Assembly: GCF_040939125.1 (NCBI RefSeq)
Contig: NZ_CP162495.1
Coordinates: 3,534,001 to 3,598,000, forward strand
Length of the DNA stretch: 64,000 nucleotides
Direction of reading: 5' to 3'
From: Clostridium sp. BJN0013
GTDB taxonomy: Bacteria; Bacillota; Clostridia; Clostridiales; Clostridiaceae
The first letter of the stretch is position 1. Each line of letters opens with the position of its first letter. The notes beneath the pieces were generated by a model. The model worked only from the letters and a program-made list of their open reading frames with translations. It did not search any database and was not told the origin of the DNA. Of this stretch, positions 1-9,065 are shown one piece after another. The position numbers and the translations under genes were made by a program.

Positions 1-2427
1 TTTCCATTTAGATAGTTTATTTAAAGAACTTTTCTTGAACAGCCATGGTAGAAGCTGCCAATCTCCTCTAACCCATCTATGAAGCCTCTTACAACTGGAA
101 TCATAATAAGCAGGATATCCATCTATAAGTTCTATATCTGTTACCAGCCCTGCCCTTACATAAGATCCTTCCAGCAAATCATGACTCAACACAGTATTTT
201 CAGGTATTTCATTTCCTAAAATATTATTGAATATATCCACATCATAAATACCTTTTCCTGTGAATATACCTTCATCAAATAAATCTTCATATACATCGGA
301 AATAGCACAGGTATATATATCTATACCTGTTTCGCCGGAAAAAATATTAGAATAAACTGTTTTATTTGCACTTAATACACTTACACTTACCCTAGGCTGC
401 ATTAATCCATGCCCTCTTAATACCTTTTTACTGTCTTTATCAACATAAGGAACATTTAATGGATGGGCCATAGCTCCTATAAGCAATTTAGCCGTATCCT
501 TTGGAAGTTTGGTGTCTGCATCTAATGTTATTATATATTTTGCACTGCATAAACTGGTTATATCTCCACTGATAACATTATAGCTGGTATTGTCGTTCCC
601 CCTTATAAGGGAATTAAATTCCATAAGCTTTCCCCGTTTTCTTTCCCAGCCGATCCATTTTTCTTCTTTTTCATTATATTTTCTATATCTACTCAAAAAA
701 TAAAATTTATCTTTTTCGCCATTGCCATATTTTTTATTGAGATTTTTCATTTCCTTTAAGGCAGTTTCTACTATTAATTTATCTCCGCTTTCCTCTTCAT
801 AGAAGCTATCTTTAAAATCCCCCAATAATGCAAAGTACAAATTCTGTTCCTCATTAGCTAAATAATATACCTCCATATCATTTATAAGGCTTTTTAACCT
901 ATCTACATCGTTTATAAGAGCTGGAATTACAACTATAGTACTAAATTCCTGCGGTATACCCTGTTTAAATTCCATTTTAGGTATAAACCTGGGTTCTACA
1001 AGTTTATTTATACTCCAATTAAATAAGGATATAAATATTTCACTACTTGGTATTAAAAATACTATAAATGCAACTAAGTATTTCCATAAGGACAGATTCT
1101 GAGTATAGAAGTTCATCCCATTTATCAATAAATCCAAAAAAATGGTACCAAATATTATAGTCCCTATGTAGAGATCTACTGTTATATTATTTCCAATTTC
1201 AGAATTAACTTTTTGGTACTCTTCTCCACTGGATTTTATCTTTTTCTTAAGGCAGGATATACCTTTGTCAATGAGATAATATCCTACATGCTTTTCATAT
1301 ACCTCTCCCGATGCTTCCTTTGCACATTCTATAGCCTTCCTTGCTATGAAGGATTCAGGTACATTTATCTTCTTAGATAATTTCTCTACTTTATGTCTGT
1401 AGTAATCTCTGGAATTAAAGTCCATAAGTTCATACATCCCTGAAGGATCTTTCCTTAACACCTGTTCTACATAACTTAAGCGTTCAAAATTTTCCTTCCA
1501 GTTCAACGCACCTACTTCCCTTATTCCATTAATGGAATTTTCCATGGATACTTGATATATAGCCTGCTTTTGATGGTTGATATTTACCACTCTTGTAGCA
1601 TTGCTATCTTCTTTGTCTAATTCTTCATCTATCCAATCATATATTTCAGCACTATCTATAAAATTATCTCTTAATATTTTTATAAATCTTTCTGTAAAGG
1701 GTGAAGTAAATTTTATTCTCTTTTTTCTGAACCGTTCAATTTCAAAATCTACATTACTGCCAGAATTTATAATACCTTCTGCTACAGATTCTGCTCTTTT
1801 TCTTTCCTTTTGCATAAACACTATATTTTCTGTTATATTACTTATATTCTGAATCAAGGCTATTCTAAGCATTATAGGCAATGCCCAGAGTTCACAGCTT
1901 TTTAATACTGTATTTTCCTCATAGGCATTTATAAAAGTCTCTATAGTCTCTTCACTTACTGTGCCATAACTGCACTGTAACATTTCCTTTGCTATGTAAT
2001 ATATTCTAGGGTATCCTTTCATAGCTCCTTTGGTGATTACAGGAAGATCCCTGTAATAATTTCCTGGCATATTGGTCTTTATATCTTTATACTCTTTTTT
2101 AATCAAATACAAATTATCTAAAAGCCATTCAGCACAAAATACTATATCCCCTCTGTTTTTAATTTCCATGTTAAAAAAATTATATCCATCTAAAATATTT
2201 TTATAACTTTTATCTAAACTATCAATTAATTTTTTCTTACAGCTTCTTTTCTTAACTTGTGCCGGTATAATTGATATTTCTCTAGCATAATTTTTTAATT
2301 CTTCCTTACCTAAATTAAGTGTAGGAATATCATCTACCATATTTTCATCCACATCACTACACTTATTTAAATTTTTATAAATTATTGCAAGGAATATAAT
2401 TATAGTTATACCTATAATATAAAGCAT
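1..2427 (-). CDS. GT84 / cyclic beta-1,2-glucan synthase-like protein (partial, N-terminal part)
   Basis: The minus strand is open from an ATG at 2427 (preceded by AAAGGATGG) to the window edge, about 809 codons, with the 3' part missing. The start is a hydrophobic helix (residues about 1-18). A pair of membrane segments lies near residues 410-475. A family 2-like glycosyltransferase core follows, with TLDADTKLP near residue 640, SHDLLEG near 745 and HRWVRGDWQLLPWL near 790. These match the GT84 domain of very large NdvB-like proteins, which usually continue into glucoamylase-like and GH94 phosphorylase domains; those would lie left of base 1. Known members make or remodel beta-1,2-glucans at the membrane. 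The substrate here is inferred. It follows lysA by 95 bp with no convincing terminator between. Confidence 0.85.
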   Translation of the reverse strand, partial: MLYIIGITIIIFLAIIYKNLNKCSDVDENMVDDIPTLNLGKEELKNYAREISIIPAQVKKRSCKKKLIDSLDKSYKNILDGYNFFNMEIKNRGDIVFCAEWLLDNLYLIKKEYKDIKTNMPGNYYRDLPVITKGAMKGYPRIYYIAKEMLQCSYGTVSEETIETFINAYEENTVLKSCELWALPIMLRIALIQNISNITENIVFMQKERKRAESVAEGIINSGSNVDFEIERFRKKRIKFTSPFTERFIKILRDNFIDSAEIYDWIDEELDKEDSNATRVVNINHQKQAIYQVSMENSINGIREVGALNWKENFERLSYVEQVLRKDPSGMYELMDFNSRDYYRHKVEKLSKKINVPESFIARKAIECAKEASGEVYEKHVGYYLIDKGISCLKKKIKSSGEEYQKVNSEIGNNITVDLYIGTIIFGTIFLDLLINGMNFYTQNLSLWKYLVAFIVFLIPSSEIFISLFNWSINKLVEPRFIPKMEFKQGIPQEFSTIVVIPALINDVDRLKSLINDMEVYYLANEEQNLYFALLGDFKDSFYEEESGDKLIVETALKEMKNLNKKYGNGEKDKFYFLSRYRKYNEKEEKWIGWERKRGKLMEFNSLIRGNDNTSYNVISGDITSLCSAKYIITLDADTKLPKDTAKLLIGAMAHPLNVPYVDKDSKKVLRGHGLMQPRVSVSVLSANKTVYSNIFSGETGIDIYTCAISDVYEDLFDEGIFTGKGIYDVDIFNNILGNEIPENTVLSHDLLEGSYVRAGLVTDIELIDGYPAYYDSSCKRLHRWVRGDWQLLPWLFKKSSLNKLSKWK

Positions 2428-2522
2428 AAAAAATCCATCCTTTCTTGTGAAAAAGAATTGTACTTTCATTATTGTTCCCAATAAAGGTGAAAATATAAAT
2501 TCCCAAGCAGGATGGAATTAAA

Positions 2523-3818
2523 TTACAACATTATTTGATTTTCTATCATATTATCAAAACTCTGTCTTTTAGAGATTAACTTTGCCTCTCCATCTTTTAC
2601 TAAAACTACTGCTGGAATTGGAATCTTATTGTAATTACTCGCCATAGAATATCCATAAGCTCCCGTAGTAAATACAGCCAATATATCTCCTGACTGAATC
2701 TCCGGAAGTTGTATATCTTTTATCAATATATCTCCTGATTCACAGCACTTTCCAGCTATAGTCACCTTTTCTTTATTGCTATCCTCTACTCTATTTGCTA
2801 TGGCACACTCATAGGGAGCATTATAGAGTGCAGGTCTTATATTATCTACCATCCCCCCATCTACAGACACATATTTTCTTATACCTGGAATTTCCTTTAT
2901 TGCACCTATGGTATAAAGAGTTGTTCCTGCATTCCCTATTATAGATCTACCAGGTTCTATTACTAAGGATGGTAATCTTATATTTAATTCCTTTGATTTC
3001 AATTCCGCCCTTTCCAGTATAATACTACAGAAATCTTCCACGGTCTTAGGCTTATCCTCCGGAGTGTAATATATGCCAAATCCTCCACCAAGATCCAGCT
3101 CTTCTACTTCATATCCAGTTTCATCCTTTATCCTCCTTACCAGATCCAGCATAATTTCAACTTCATCTTCATAAGGCTTGGTTTCAAATATCTGTGAACC
3201 TATATGACAGTGAATACCTGTAAGTTTTATATTAGAAAGACCTATAGCTTTTTTTACTACATCCATGGTTTCACCGTTTACCATAGTAAACCCAAACTTT
3301 GAATCTATCTGTCCTGTTTTTATATACTCATGGGTATGAGCTTCTATTCCAGGAGTTACCCTTAAAAGTATCTTCTGTATTTTACCTTTTGCCTTTGCCA
3401 GAAAATTTATCTTATCCATTTCATAAAGATTATCTACTACAAATCTTCCCACTTCAAGATCTATTCCCATTTCTATTTCTTCTAATGTTTTATTATTTCC
3501 ATGAAAATAAATTTTTTTCATAGGAAAACCACTTTTCAACGCAGTATAAAGTTCTCCCTCTGACACCACATCTAAATATAGTCCTTCACTATTTATTATC
3601 TGACACATAGCTAGATTTAAAAAGGCCTTACCAGCATAAGTGACTTTATTATTTTTATGTGCTTTAAAAGCTTTATAATATCTTTTGCATTTATCTCTAA
3701 CTAGTTTTTCATCTATTACATAAAGTGGGGTTTTATAGTCTTTTACTAATTTTTCCGCACTTATTCCCCCAATGTATAAAACATTATCTTTAATTTCCAT
3801 ATTACCTATTAATCTCAC
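2523..3818 (-). CDS. lysA: Diaminopimelate decarboxylase
   Basis: This PLP enzyme of fold type III converts meso-diaminopimelate to L-lysine, the last step of lysine synthesis. The 431-residue length is normal. The N-terminal barrel carries the YAGKAFLN lysine region that binds PLP, HCHIGSQ, and the glycine-rich DLGGGFGIYY. The C-terminal domain holds the EPGRSI and CCESGD motifs, the latter with the catalytic Cys of the partner active site. A GTG start is chosen because AGGAGG lies about 8 nt upstream (3826-3831). A later ATG at 3800 has no such site. It lies 44 nt behind lysC and is probably co-transcribed, so the lysine riboswitch should control both genes. Confidence 0.95.
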   Translation of the reverse strand: MRLIGNMEIKDNVLYIGGISAEKLVKDYKTPLYVIDEKLVRDKCKRYYKAFKAHKNNKVTYAGKAFLNLAMCQIINSEGLYLDVVSEGELYTALKSGFPMKKIYFHGNNKTLEEIEMGIDLEVGRFVVDNLYEMDKINFLAKAKGKIQKILLRVTPGIEAHTHEYIKTGQIDSKFGFTMVNGETMDVVKKAIGLSNIKLTGIHCHIGSQIFETKPYEDEVEIMLDLVRRIKDETGYEVEELDLGGGFGIYYTPEDKPKTVEDFCSIILERAELKSKELNIRLPSLVIEPGRSIIGNAGTTLYTIGAIKEIPGIRKYVSVDGGMVDNIRPALYNAPYECAIANRVEDSNKEKVTIAGKCCESGDILIKDIQLPEIQSGDILAVFTTGAYGYSMASNYNKIPIPAVVLVKDGEAKLISKRQSFDNMIENQIML

Positions 3819-3862
3819 ACTGGTTTCCTCCTAAAAGTTTTGCTAAAGACATAATTAAACCA

Positions 3863-5062
3863 CTATAAATTAAATTTTTCTGCTATGATGCTTATTGTTT
3901 TCATTTTATCTTCTTGCTTTATAGCACAGGTAATTCTTATTTCCGATGTAGTTATCATCTTTACAGTTATATTATTTTCTCTAAACAACTTAAACATTTT
4001 TGCAACTACTCCTGAAGTAGTTTTCATTCCTATACCTACTACTGAAAACTTGGTTATGTCTTCATCTATATCCACCTGATTATTATCAAAATAAGATTTT
4101 AAAATATTTAAACATTCCTTCATATCATCTTTTGGTATGGTAAAGGATACATTAACCTTACCATTTATAGGTGCAGTCTGGCTTATCATATCTACATTAA
4201 TCTTTTTCTCTGCTACACTTTCAAATAAATTTGAAATAATATTTATATCATTTTTAATATCTTTTACTGTAATTGCAATATCCTCATCACTGGTAGCAAG
4301 CCCTGTTACTGGTTTACTTTCTAAATTCATTGTATCTACCCCCTTAATAACTGTTCCTCTTATATTACTATTGCTTAACCCTACATACACAGGTATATTA
4401 TATTTTTGTGCAAGTTCTATAGATCTAGAATGCATAACCTGAGCCCCTAAACTTGAAAGCTCCAACATTTCTTCATAATCTATTTCGTCTAATTTTTTAG
4501 CATTTTTATATTTTCTAGGATCTACACTATATATTCCATCTACATCAGTGTATATTTCACACACTCCATTTAATTTTACAGCTATAGCCACTGCTGTGGT
4601 ATCCGAACCTCCCCTGCCAAGGGTAGTTACATCTCCCTCATCATTTATGCCTTGAAAACCCGCTGCAATTATAATTTTGCCTTCATCTAAGCTTTTCTTC
4701 ATTCTATCTGCATTTATATCATCTATAAGAGATTTACCATATTGACCACTGGTTTTTATTCCAATTTGATAAGCTGTATAACTTATAGCATCATATCCCA
4801 AATCTTTGATAGCCATTGCAAGCAGTGCACAGGACATCATTTCTCCTGTGGATAAAAGTGCATCCAGCTCTCTTTTATCCGGATTATCCGCAATTTGTCT
4901 TGCCAGAGCTATTAAATCATCCGTAGTATCTCCCATAGCTGACACTACAACTACCAGACTATTTCCGGCCTTTACTTTATTTACTACGGTATTTGCTACA
5001 TTTTTTATTTTTTCTGGAGTGCCTACAGAACTTCCTCCATATTTTTGAACAATAATTGCCAT
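3863..5062 (-). CDS. lysC: Aspartate kinase (lysine-regulated type)
   Basis: Aspartokinase phosphorylates L-aspartate, the first step to lysine, threonine, methionine and diaminopimelate. The protein starts with the kinase signature VQKYGGSSVG. It has the GRGGSDTTAVA loop near residue 150 and two C-terminal ACT-type regulatory repeats, giving about 399 residues as in monofunctional clostridial enzymes. The ATG at 5062 is chosen because AGGGAGGAG sits 4 nt upstream. An in-frame upstream ATG at 5092 has no ribosome site and falls in the leader. The leader holds a lysine riboswitch with its terminator and then one copy of the structured repeat. lysA follows in the same operon. Confidence 0.95.
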   Translation of the reverse strand: MAIIVQKYGGSSVGTPEKIKNVANTVVNKVKAGNSLVVVVSAMGDTTDDLIALARQIADNPDKRELDALLSTGEMMSCALLAMAIKDLGYDAISYTAYQIGIKTSGQYGKSLIDDINADRMKKSLDEGKIIIAAGFQGINDEGDVTTLGRGGSDTTAVAIAVKLNGVCEIYTDVDGIYSVDPRKYKNAKKLDEIDYEEMLELSSLGAQVMHSRSIELAQKYNIPVYVGLSNSNIRGTVIKGVDTMNLESKPVTGLATSDEDIAITVKDIKNDINIISNLFESVAEKKINVDMISQTAPINGKVNVSFTIPKDDMKECLNILKSYFDNNQVDIDEDITKFSVVGIGMKTTSGVVAKMFKLFRENNITVKMITTSEIRITCAIKQEDKMKTISIIAEKFNL

Positions 5063-5087
5063 AATACTCCTCCCTAATTTTTTAATC

Positions 5088-5237
5088 ATCAAGTAATTTT
5101 AGGTTCAGGTGGAATTTGCTCATAGAGAATACTTTTCTCCATCCGAACCTTAGAAGAATTTATCCATGTGCACAGCATTGCATATCACTCAACCTTAAAA
5201 AAGCTGAGGTGTTAGCCAATTGCCGTCTCAGGATAAA
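5088..5237 (-). repeat. Structured repeat copy A (three in window)
   Basis: This copy reads 5' to 3' on the minus strand. It opens with TTTATCC, which can pair with GGATAAA about 75 nt later, and encloses AATTGGCTAACACCTC and a GCAATG..TGTGC segment. It then forms a long hairpin beginning AGGTTCGGATGGAG and closing with CACCTGAACCT, and ends in ATTACTTGAT. Copies B (6634-6824) and C (18506-18653) share this order and these words. It lies between the riboswitch terminator and the lysC ribosome site, so it is transcribed only when the terminator is read through or if it has its own promoter. Confidence 0.75.
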
Positions 5238-5277
5238 AAATAAGTGCAGTAAAGGAACACAGACCTATACTGCACAT
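5230..5277 (-). terminator. Lysine riboswitch intrinsic terminator
   Basis: On the minus strand a stem GTGCAGTA / TACTGCAC (5244-5275) is followed by the T-rich run TTATTTTTTATCC. It lies directly after the L-box aptamer, the normal layout of a lysine-OFF transcription attenuator. Confidence 0.85.
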
Positions 5278-5296
5278 TATGCACAGCTGTGTACCT

Positions 5297-5462
5297 TTGT
5301 AGCTCTCCACCAAGATATATCTCAGTGACAGCCTTACACATATTATATGCAAAGCCAAAGTTAGATTCGCCAAACTAACTTTTCGGCTGTAATTCCTTTC
5401 TTTATTCCTCAAACATCTGCCGATTAAAAATAAATACTATTAATTACAGCACCTCTACCCTA
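5297..5462 (-). ncRNA. Lysine riboswitch (L-box) upstream of lysC
   Basis: The minus strand carries the L-box core in order: GGGTAGAGGTGC at the 5' side, an AAAGGAATTACAGCCGAA segment in the middle, AAGGCTGTCACTGAG, and GTGGAGAGCTAC at the 3' side, which closes P1. A terminator hairpin follows about 20 nt later and then lysC. Lysine binding should favour the terminator and lower lysC-lysA transcription. Family knowledge and the preserved core support the call strongly. Confidence 0.93.
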
Positions 5463-5488
5463 GGCAGCCAAATTATTAAATTGTCCTA

Positions 5489-5517
5489 AGTTTATCATAA
5501 ACTTTTACTAATTTCAA
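5489..5517 (-). promoter_or_regulatory. Sigma-A-type promoter of the lysC leader
   Basis: The minus strand has TTGAAA, a 17-nt spacer and TAAACT, placed about 25 nt upstream of the L-box 5' end. The -10 match is only fair. Confidence 0.5.
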
Positions 5518-5571
5518 CTTTTTTAGTCAGAAAACTTTTTTCCATTATCTTCAGACAATTGTTTTGATTTA

Positions 5572-6615
5572 CTAAACCACTGATTTTATTCTAAATCCTT
5601 TAGAGTCAGAAATACTTCTACCTATATTATTTATTTTTCCTGTAATGCAGCTTCTGCAATGAGCCGGTGTATCTCCGGTACAAATTTTACCTGGATAAAG
5701 AGCATAAAGTTTTCTATACACCCCTTCTGTTACATTGGGCATAACTACATTTGCCCCACTTTGAAGAGCTATTTCCCTACCATTTAACTCCAAACTTTCC
5801 ATGGCTGTTGTAGCCGGAATATTTATATCCGGCATTAACAATCTAATTACAGCCATAACTTTTATGCTAGTTATAAAATTCCCTCCCATTTCATCTTTTA
5901 ATGGAGTATCTTCATTTGGAATGAAAGGCCCTATTCCTATCATATCCGCATCTATTTCTTTAAAAAACAATATATCCTCTGCCAAAGATTCAACACTCTG
6001 ATTTGGAAGTCCTATCAAGCATCCTGTACCTACTTCATATCCTAAAGTTTTAAGATCTTTTAAACATCTCTTTCTATTTTTATAACTCATACCCGGATGC
6101 ATCTCCTTATATAACTTTTCATCTGTAGTTTCTATCCTTATTAAATATCTATCTGCACCCGCTTCTTTAAAAGATTTGTATTCTTCAAAGGTCTTTTCTC
6201 CTATACTTAAAGTTAGTGCCATATCCATTTTCTTTATATTTGATATTATATATTTAAGCTTATCTACAGTATAGTAATCATCCTCTCCAGACTGCATAAC
6301 TATTGTTTTATATCCATATCCCTCTGCCTTTCTAGCCAGTTCAATTATATCGTCTGGAGATATCCTATACCTTTCAATATTCTTATTATCACATCTCAGC
6401 CCACAATACATGCAATTTCTTTTACATATATTTGAAAACTCTATTAATCCTCTTAGATGAACCTTATCCCCCACATATGTTTTTCTTACCCTGTCTGCTG
6501 CCTTAAAAAGTTCTTCATTGCATCTATCATCCTCAATCAAATGAACTATTTCATTTTTGTACAATCTATGGCTATATTCTGCTTTTTCAATTAACTGCAC
6601 TGATTTATCTATCAT
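5572..6615 (-). CDS. hydE: [FeFe]-hydrogenase maturase HydE (radical SAM)
   Basis: This is a radical SAM enzyme of the BioB/ThiH group, 347 residues. The cluster motif CKRNCMYC (Cys64, 68, 71) is preceded by LRGLIEFSN, typical of HydE. MQSGEDDYYT, RIETTDEKLY and GPFIPNEDTPL are further HydE-type segments. A second cysteine set near the C terminus (CTGDTPAHCRSC) matches the accessory cluster site found in some members. HydE acts with HydF and HydG to build the H-cluster diiron subsite of [FeFe]-hydrogenase. The other maturases are not in this window, so it stands alone. The ATG follows AAAGGAG by 11 nt, and a copy of the structured repeat ends just before that ribosome site. Confidence 0.9.
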   Translation of the reverse strand: MIDKSVQLIEKAEYSHRLYKNEIVHLIEDDRCNEELFKAADRVRKTYVGDKVHLRGLIEFSNICKRNCMYCGLRCDNKNIERYRISPDDIIELARKAEGYGYKTIVMQSGEDDYYTVDKLKYIISNIKKMDMALTLSIGEKTFEEYKSFKEAGADRYLIRIETTDEKLYKEMHPGMSYKNRKRCLKDLKTLGYEVGTGCLIGLPNQSVESLAEDILFFKEIDADMIGIGPFIPNEDTPLKDEMGGNFITSIKVMAVIRLLMPDINIPATTAMESLELNGREIALQSGANVVMPNVTEGVYRKLYALYPGKICTGDTPAHCRSCITGKINNIGRSISDSKGFRIKSVV

Positions 6616-6633
6616 AATTTTATAAACTCCTTT

Positions 6634-6824
6634 ATCAAGTGATTCAGAGGTTCAGGTGAAGTTTACTCATAGAGAATACTTTTCTCCATCTGAACCTTAT
6701 TAACAGTATTCTTAGTGTCTTTAGCACTTAGAATACGTTATCCTTTAGGGCAAGAACTTATAAAGGGGCATAACATTGCTTATCCCCCACCTGAGGTGTT
6801 AGTCAATTCCAGCCTTCGGATAAA
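6634..6824 (-). repeat. Structured repeat copy B upstream of hydE
   Basis: This is the longest copy (191 nt). On the minus strand it runs TTTATCC, GAATTGACTAACACCTCA, GGGG..GCAATG..CCCC, GGATAAC, and then an extra hairpin absent from A and C (GTATTCTAAGTGC / CACTAAGAATAC). The common hairpin AAGGTTCAGATGGAG / CTTCACCTGAACCT and the tail CTGAATCACTTGAT follow. It ends 4 nt before the AAAGGAG site of hydE and begins right after the helicase terminator. Confidence 0.75.
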
Positions 6825-6827
6825 ACA

Positions 6828-6865
6828 CTAAGCTTCAGGATGATTTAACAAAACCTGAAGCTTAG
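6828..6865 (-). terminator. Terminator after the HelD-like gene
   Basis: A perfect 12-bp stem CTAAGCTTCAGG / CCTGAAGCTTAG with a 14-nt loop lies 7 nt past the helicase stop codon. TGTTTTATCC follows on the minus strand. Confidence 0.75.
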
Positions 6866-6871
6866 AAATCT

Positions 6872-9001
6872 TTAATTAATCGAGGAAGTCTTATACACAT
6901 ATAACTCATGTAGAGCTCTTGTAGCCATTATATATTTTAATGTATCATTATTACTTTGAGAGGTATCTACCATTATAACAGCATCAAATTCCAGACCTTT
7001 AGCAAAATAAGATGGAAGTATAACTTCTCCACTAGAATAAACCATATTTTCTCTGTCTATAAGATTTATATGCATTCTTCTTTTAATTAAATTACTTAAA
7101 GCTTCTGTATTTTTTAAATCCCTACATATTATAGCAATACTTTCGTAACCTCTCTCCTTTAATTTTACAACATCATAGAGTATTTTGTCCACAAGTTCTT
7201 TATGATTATCTATTTGTTTTTCTATAACTTCCTTTCCATTCCTCACTAAAGATATTATTTTGTTATGTTTTAAATATTTATTTGCATAACTGATTATTTC
7301 ATCAGTGGATCTATAACTTCTGTCCAATGAAAAATTCTTCACTTCTATATCAGTAAAAATATCTTTCAATCCCATCATGGCAGATTTGCCCTGTGAAGGT
7401 ATAATTCTTTGATTTACATCCCCTACTATGGTAAATGACTTACAATCTGTAAGCTCTTTAATAATCCAAAACTGCAGGGGTGAATAGTCCTGAGCTTCAT
7501 CTATCACTATATGCCTTATTTTATTGTTGTATTTGAATCCCTCTAATTTTATTTTTAGGTATAAAATAGCGGCTAAATCATCATAAATCAGCGGCTTATT
7601 TTTATTAAAGTAATTATATATATCAAGCACATTCGGTTCATTCATCCATTTTAATTTTTCCTTTTTAATGTTTATTATCTCATATATTACATTTCTTATT
7701 TTATTTCGCCTTTTATATTCTAAATCAGTTTGAAAATCATTAAGTTCTCCCTCTGTCATATTTTCAATTCTGTCTTTATAGTCTTTTTGAATAAGGTCCA
7801 CTAAAATATTTCTTTCATCTCTTATTTTTGAATAAATAACCCTTTTTAATCTCCTAACTCTTTTAAATAAAGGCATACTTTTAAAATCATATGTTAACAT
7901 TTTATTTATCTGTTCCTTAGACACTATTACTTTATTATAAAATAGTACATCCTCCATTTTAAAATAAGATTTTTCCATAACATCAATTAATTTGTTCATA
8001 TCATCAATATAACTCAAAGAGCCTTTATATATAACTTCACTAATAAACTCACTATTCTTATTTACAATATTTTCTGTATACTCTCTGAAACTCATTATAT
8101 ATGGCAGGTTTATCATACTGCCAAAGAATTCTCTGAAAGTTGTTTGAATAACTTTTTCCTCTCCTAAACTAGGAAGTACTCTTGAAATATAGTCTATAAA
8201 TATGCTATTAGGTCCTAGTATAAGTACCTTTTCCTGTAATATTTTTCTGTAATTATACAGAAGATATGCCACCCTATGTAAAGCTATGGTAGTTTTACCA
8301 CTTCCAGCTACTCCATTTACCACAACTGCCCCTTTTCTAGGCTGTCTTATTATATTATCCTGTTCTTTTTGTATAGTCATTACTATATCTTTTAATTTTT
8401 CTCCGGCATTTTTACTTAGTACCATTTGTAATATTTCATCTTTTATATCCAGACTGGAATCAAACATTCCCAAAAGTCTGGATTTTTTTATAATAAACTG
8501 TCTTTTTGAAAGTACTTCTGCCTCTATTTCGCCTCCAGGAGATTGATATTTTATAGTTCCTAATCTTCCTTCATAAAATAGGGCACACACAGGAGATCTC
8601 CAATCTATTATAATGGGTTCATAGTCTTCCTTTCCTGTCATGCCAAATCTTCCTATGTATATACTCTCTTCTCCATAACTATCCTTAAACTCAATCTTCC
8701 CAAAATAAGGTGAAGACTTAAGTATGGAAAGTTCTCTTATATTTTTATTTACCAGTCTGTATTGTTCTTCTCTGGCATACATTTCATGGCTAAAATATTT
8801 TACATATTGGTCTTCATCATCTCTATATTGTTCTAAATTTTTTTCCCTCAAGTCAAGTATGGAACTGACGATTTCCTTTCTAAGATTTATATAGTTCAAT
8901 ATTTGAATTTTAATTTCCTTTAATACTTCTTCCAGCTTTTGCTTTTCTAAATTGAGCTCAAATTCTCTGTCTAAATCCTTTTTTGAATTCTCCTCATACA
9001 T
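6872..9001 (-). CDS. helD: HelD-like UvrD/Rep-family helicase
   Basis: The protein is a 709-residue superfamily 1 ATPase. A coiled-coil N terminus (about residues 1-85) is followed by a Walker A loop GVAGSGKTTIALHR (about 230) and the Walker B/DEAQ segment VIDEAQDYSPLQ (about 510). Later helicase motifs include GDVNQRI, LDRSYRST and AKGLEFDAV. Length, coiled coil and split motor match the RNA-polymerase-recycling factor HelD of Firmicutes rather than PcrA. HelD frees stalled RNA polymerase from nucleic acid. The ATG follows GGAG by 8 nt. It is monocistronic as far as can be seen, ending in a strong hairpin. Confidence 0.82.
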   Translation of the reverse strand: MYEENSKKDLDREFELNLEKQKLEEVLKEIKIQILNYINLRKEIVSSILDLREKNLEQYRDDEDQYVKYFSHEMYAREEQYRLVNKNIRELSILKSSPYFGKIEFKDSYGEESIYIGRFGMTGKEDYEPIIIDWRSPVCALFYEGRLGTIKYQSPGGEIEAEVLSKRQFIIKKSRLLGMFDSSLDIKDEILQMVLSKNAGEKLKDIVMTIQKEQDNIIRQPRKGAVVVNGVAGSGKTTIALHRVAYLLYNYRKILQEKVLILGPNSIFIDYISRVLPSLGEEKVIQTTFREFFGSMINLPYIMSFREYTENIVNKNSEFISEVIYKGSLSYIDDMNKLIDVMEKSYFKMEDVLFYNKVIVSKEQINKMLTYDFKSMPLFKRVRRLKRVIYSKIRDERNILVDLIQKDYKDRIENMTEGELNDFQTDLEYKRRNKIRNVIYEIINIKKEKLKWMNEPNVLDIYNYFNKNKPLIYDDLAAILYLKIKLEGFKYNNKIRHIVIDEAQDYSPLQFWIIKELTDCKSFTIVGDVNQRIIPSQGKSAMMGLKDIFTDIEVKNFSLDRSYRSTDEIISYANKYLKHNKIISLVRNGKEVIEKQIDNHKELVDKILYDVVKLKERGYESIAIICRDLKNTEALSNLIKRRMHINLIDRENMVYSSGEVILPSYFAKGLEFDAVIMVDTSQSNNDTLKYIMATRALHELYVYKTSSIN

Positions 9002-9065
9002 ATTTATATCTCCATTTCATTGACTTTTAATTATTAAAGTCTGTCACTTTAACTATGATAAAGAT

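Noticed and set aside
5116-5412. 66- and 70-codon frames across the lysC leader
   Set aside because: They overlap the L-box riboswitch, its terminator and the structured repeat; no ribosome sites and no protein-like composition.
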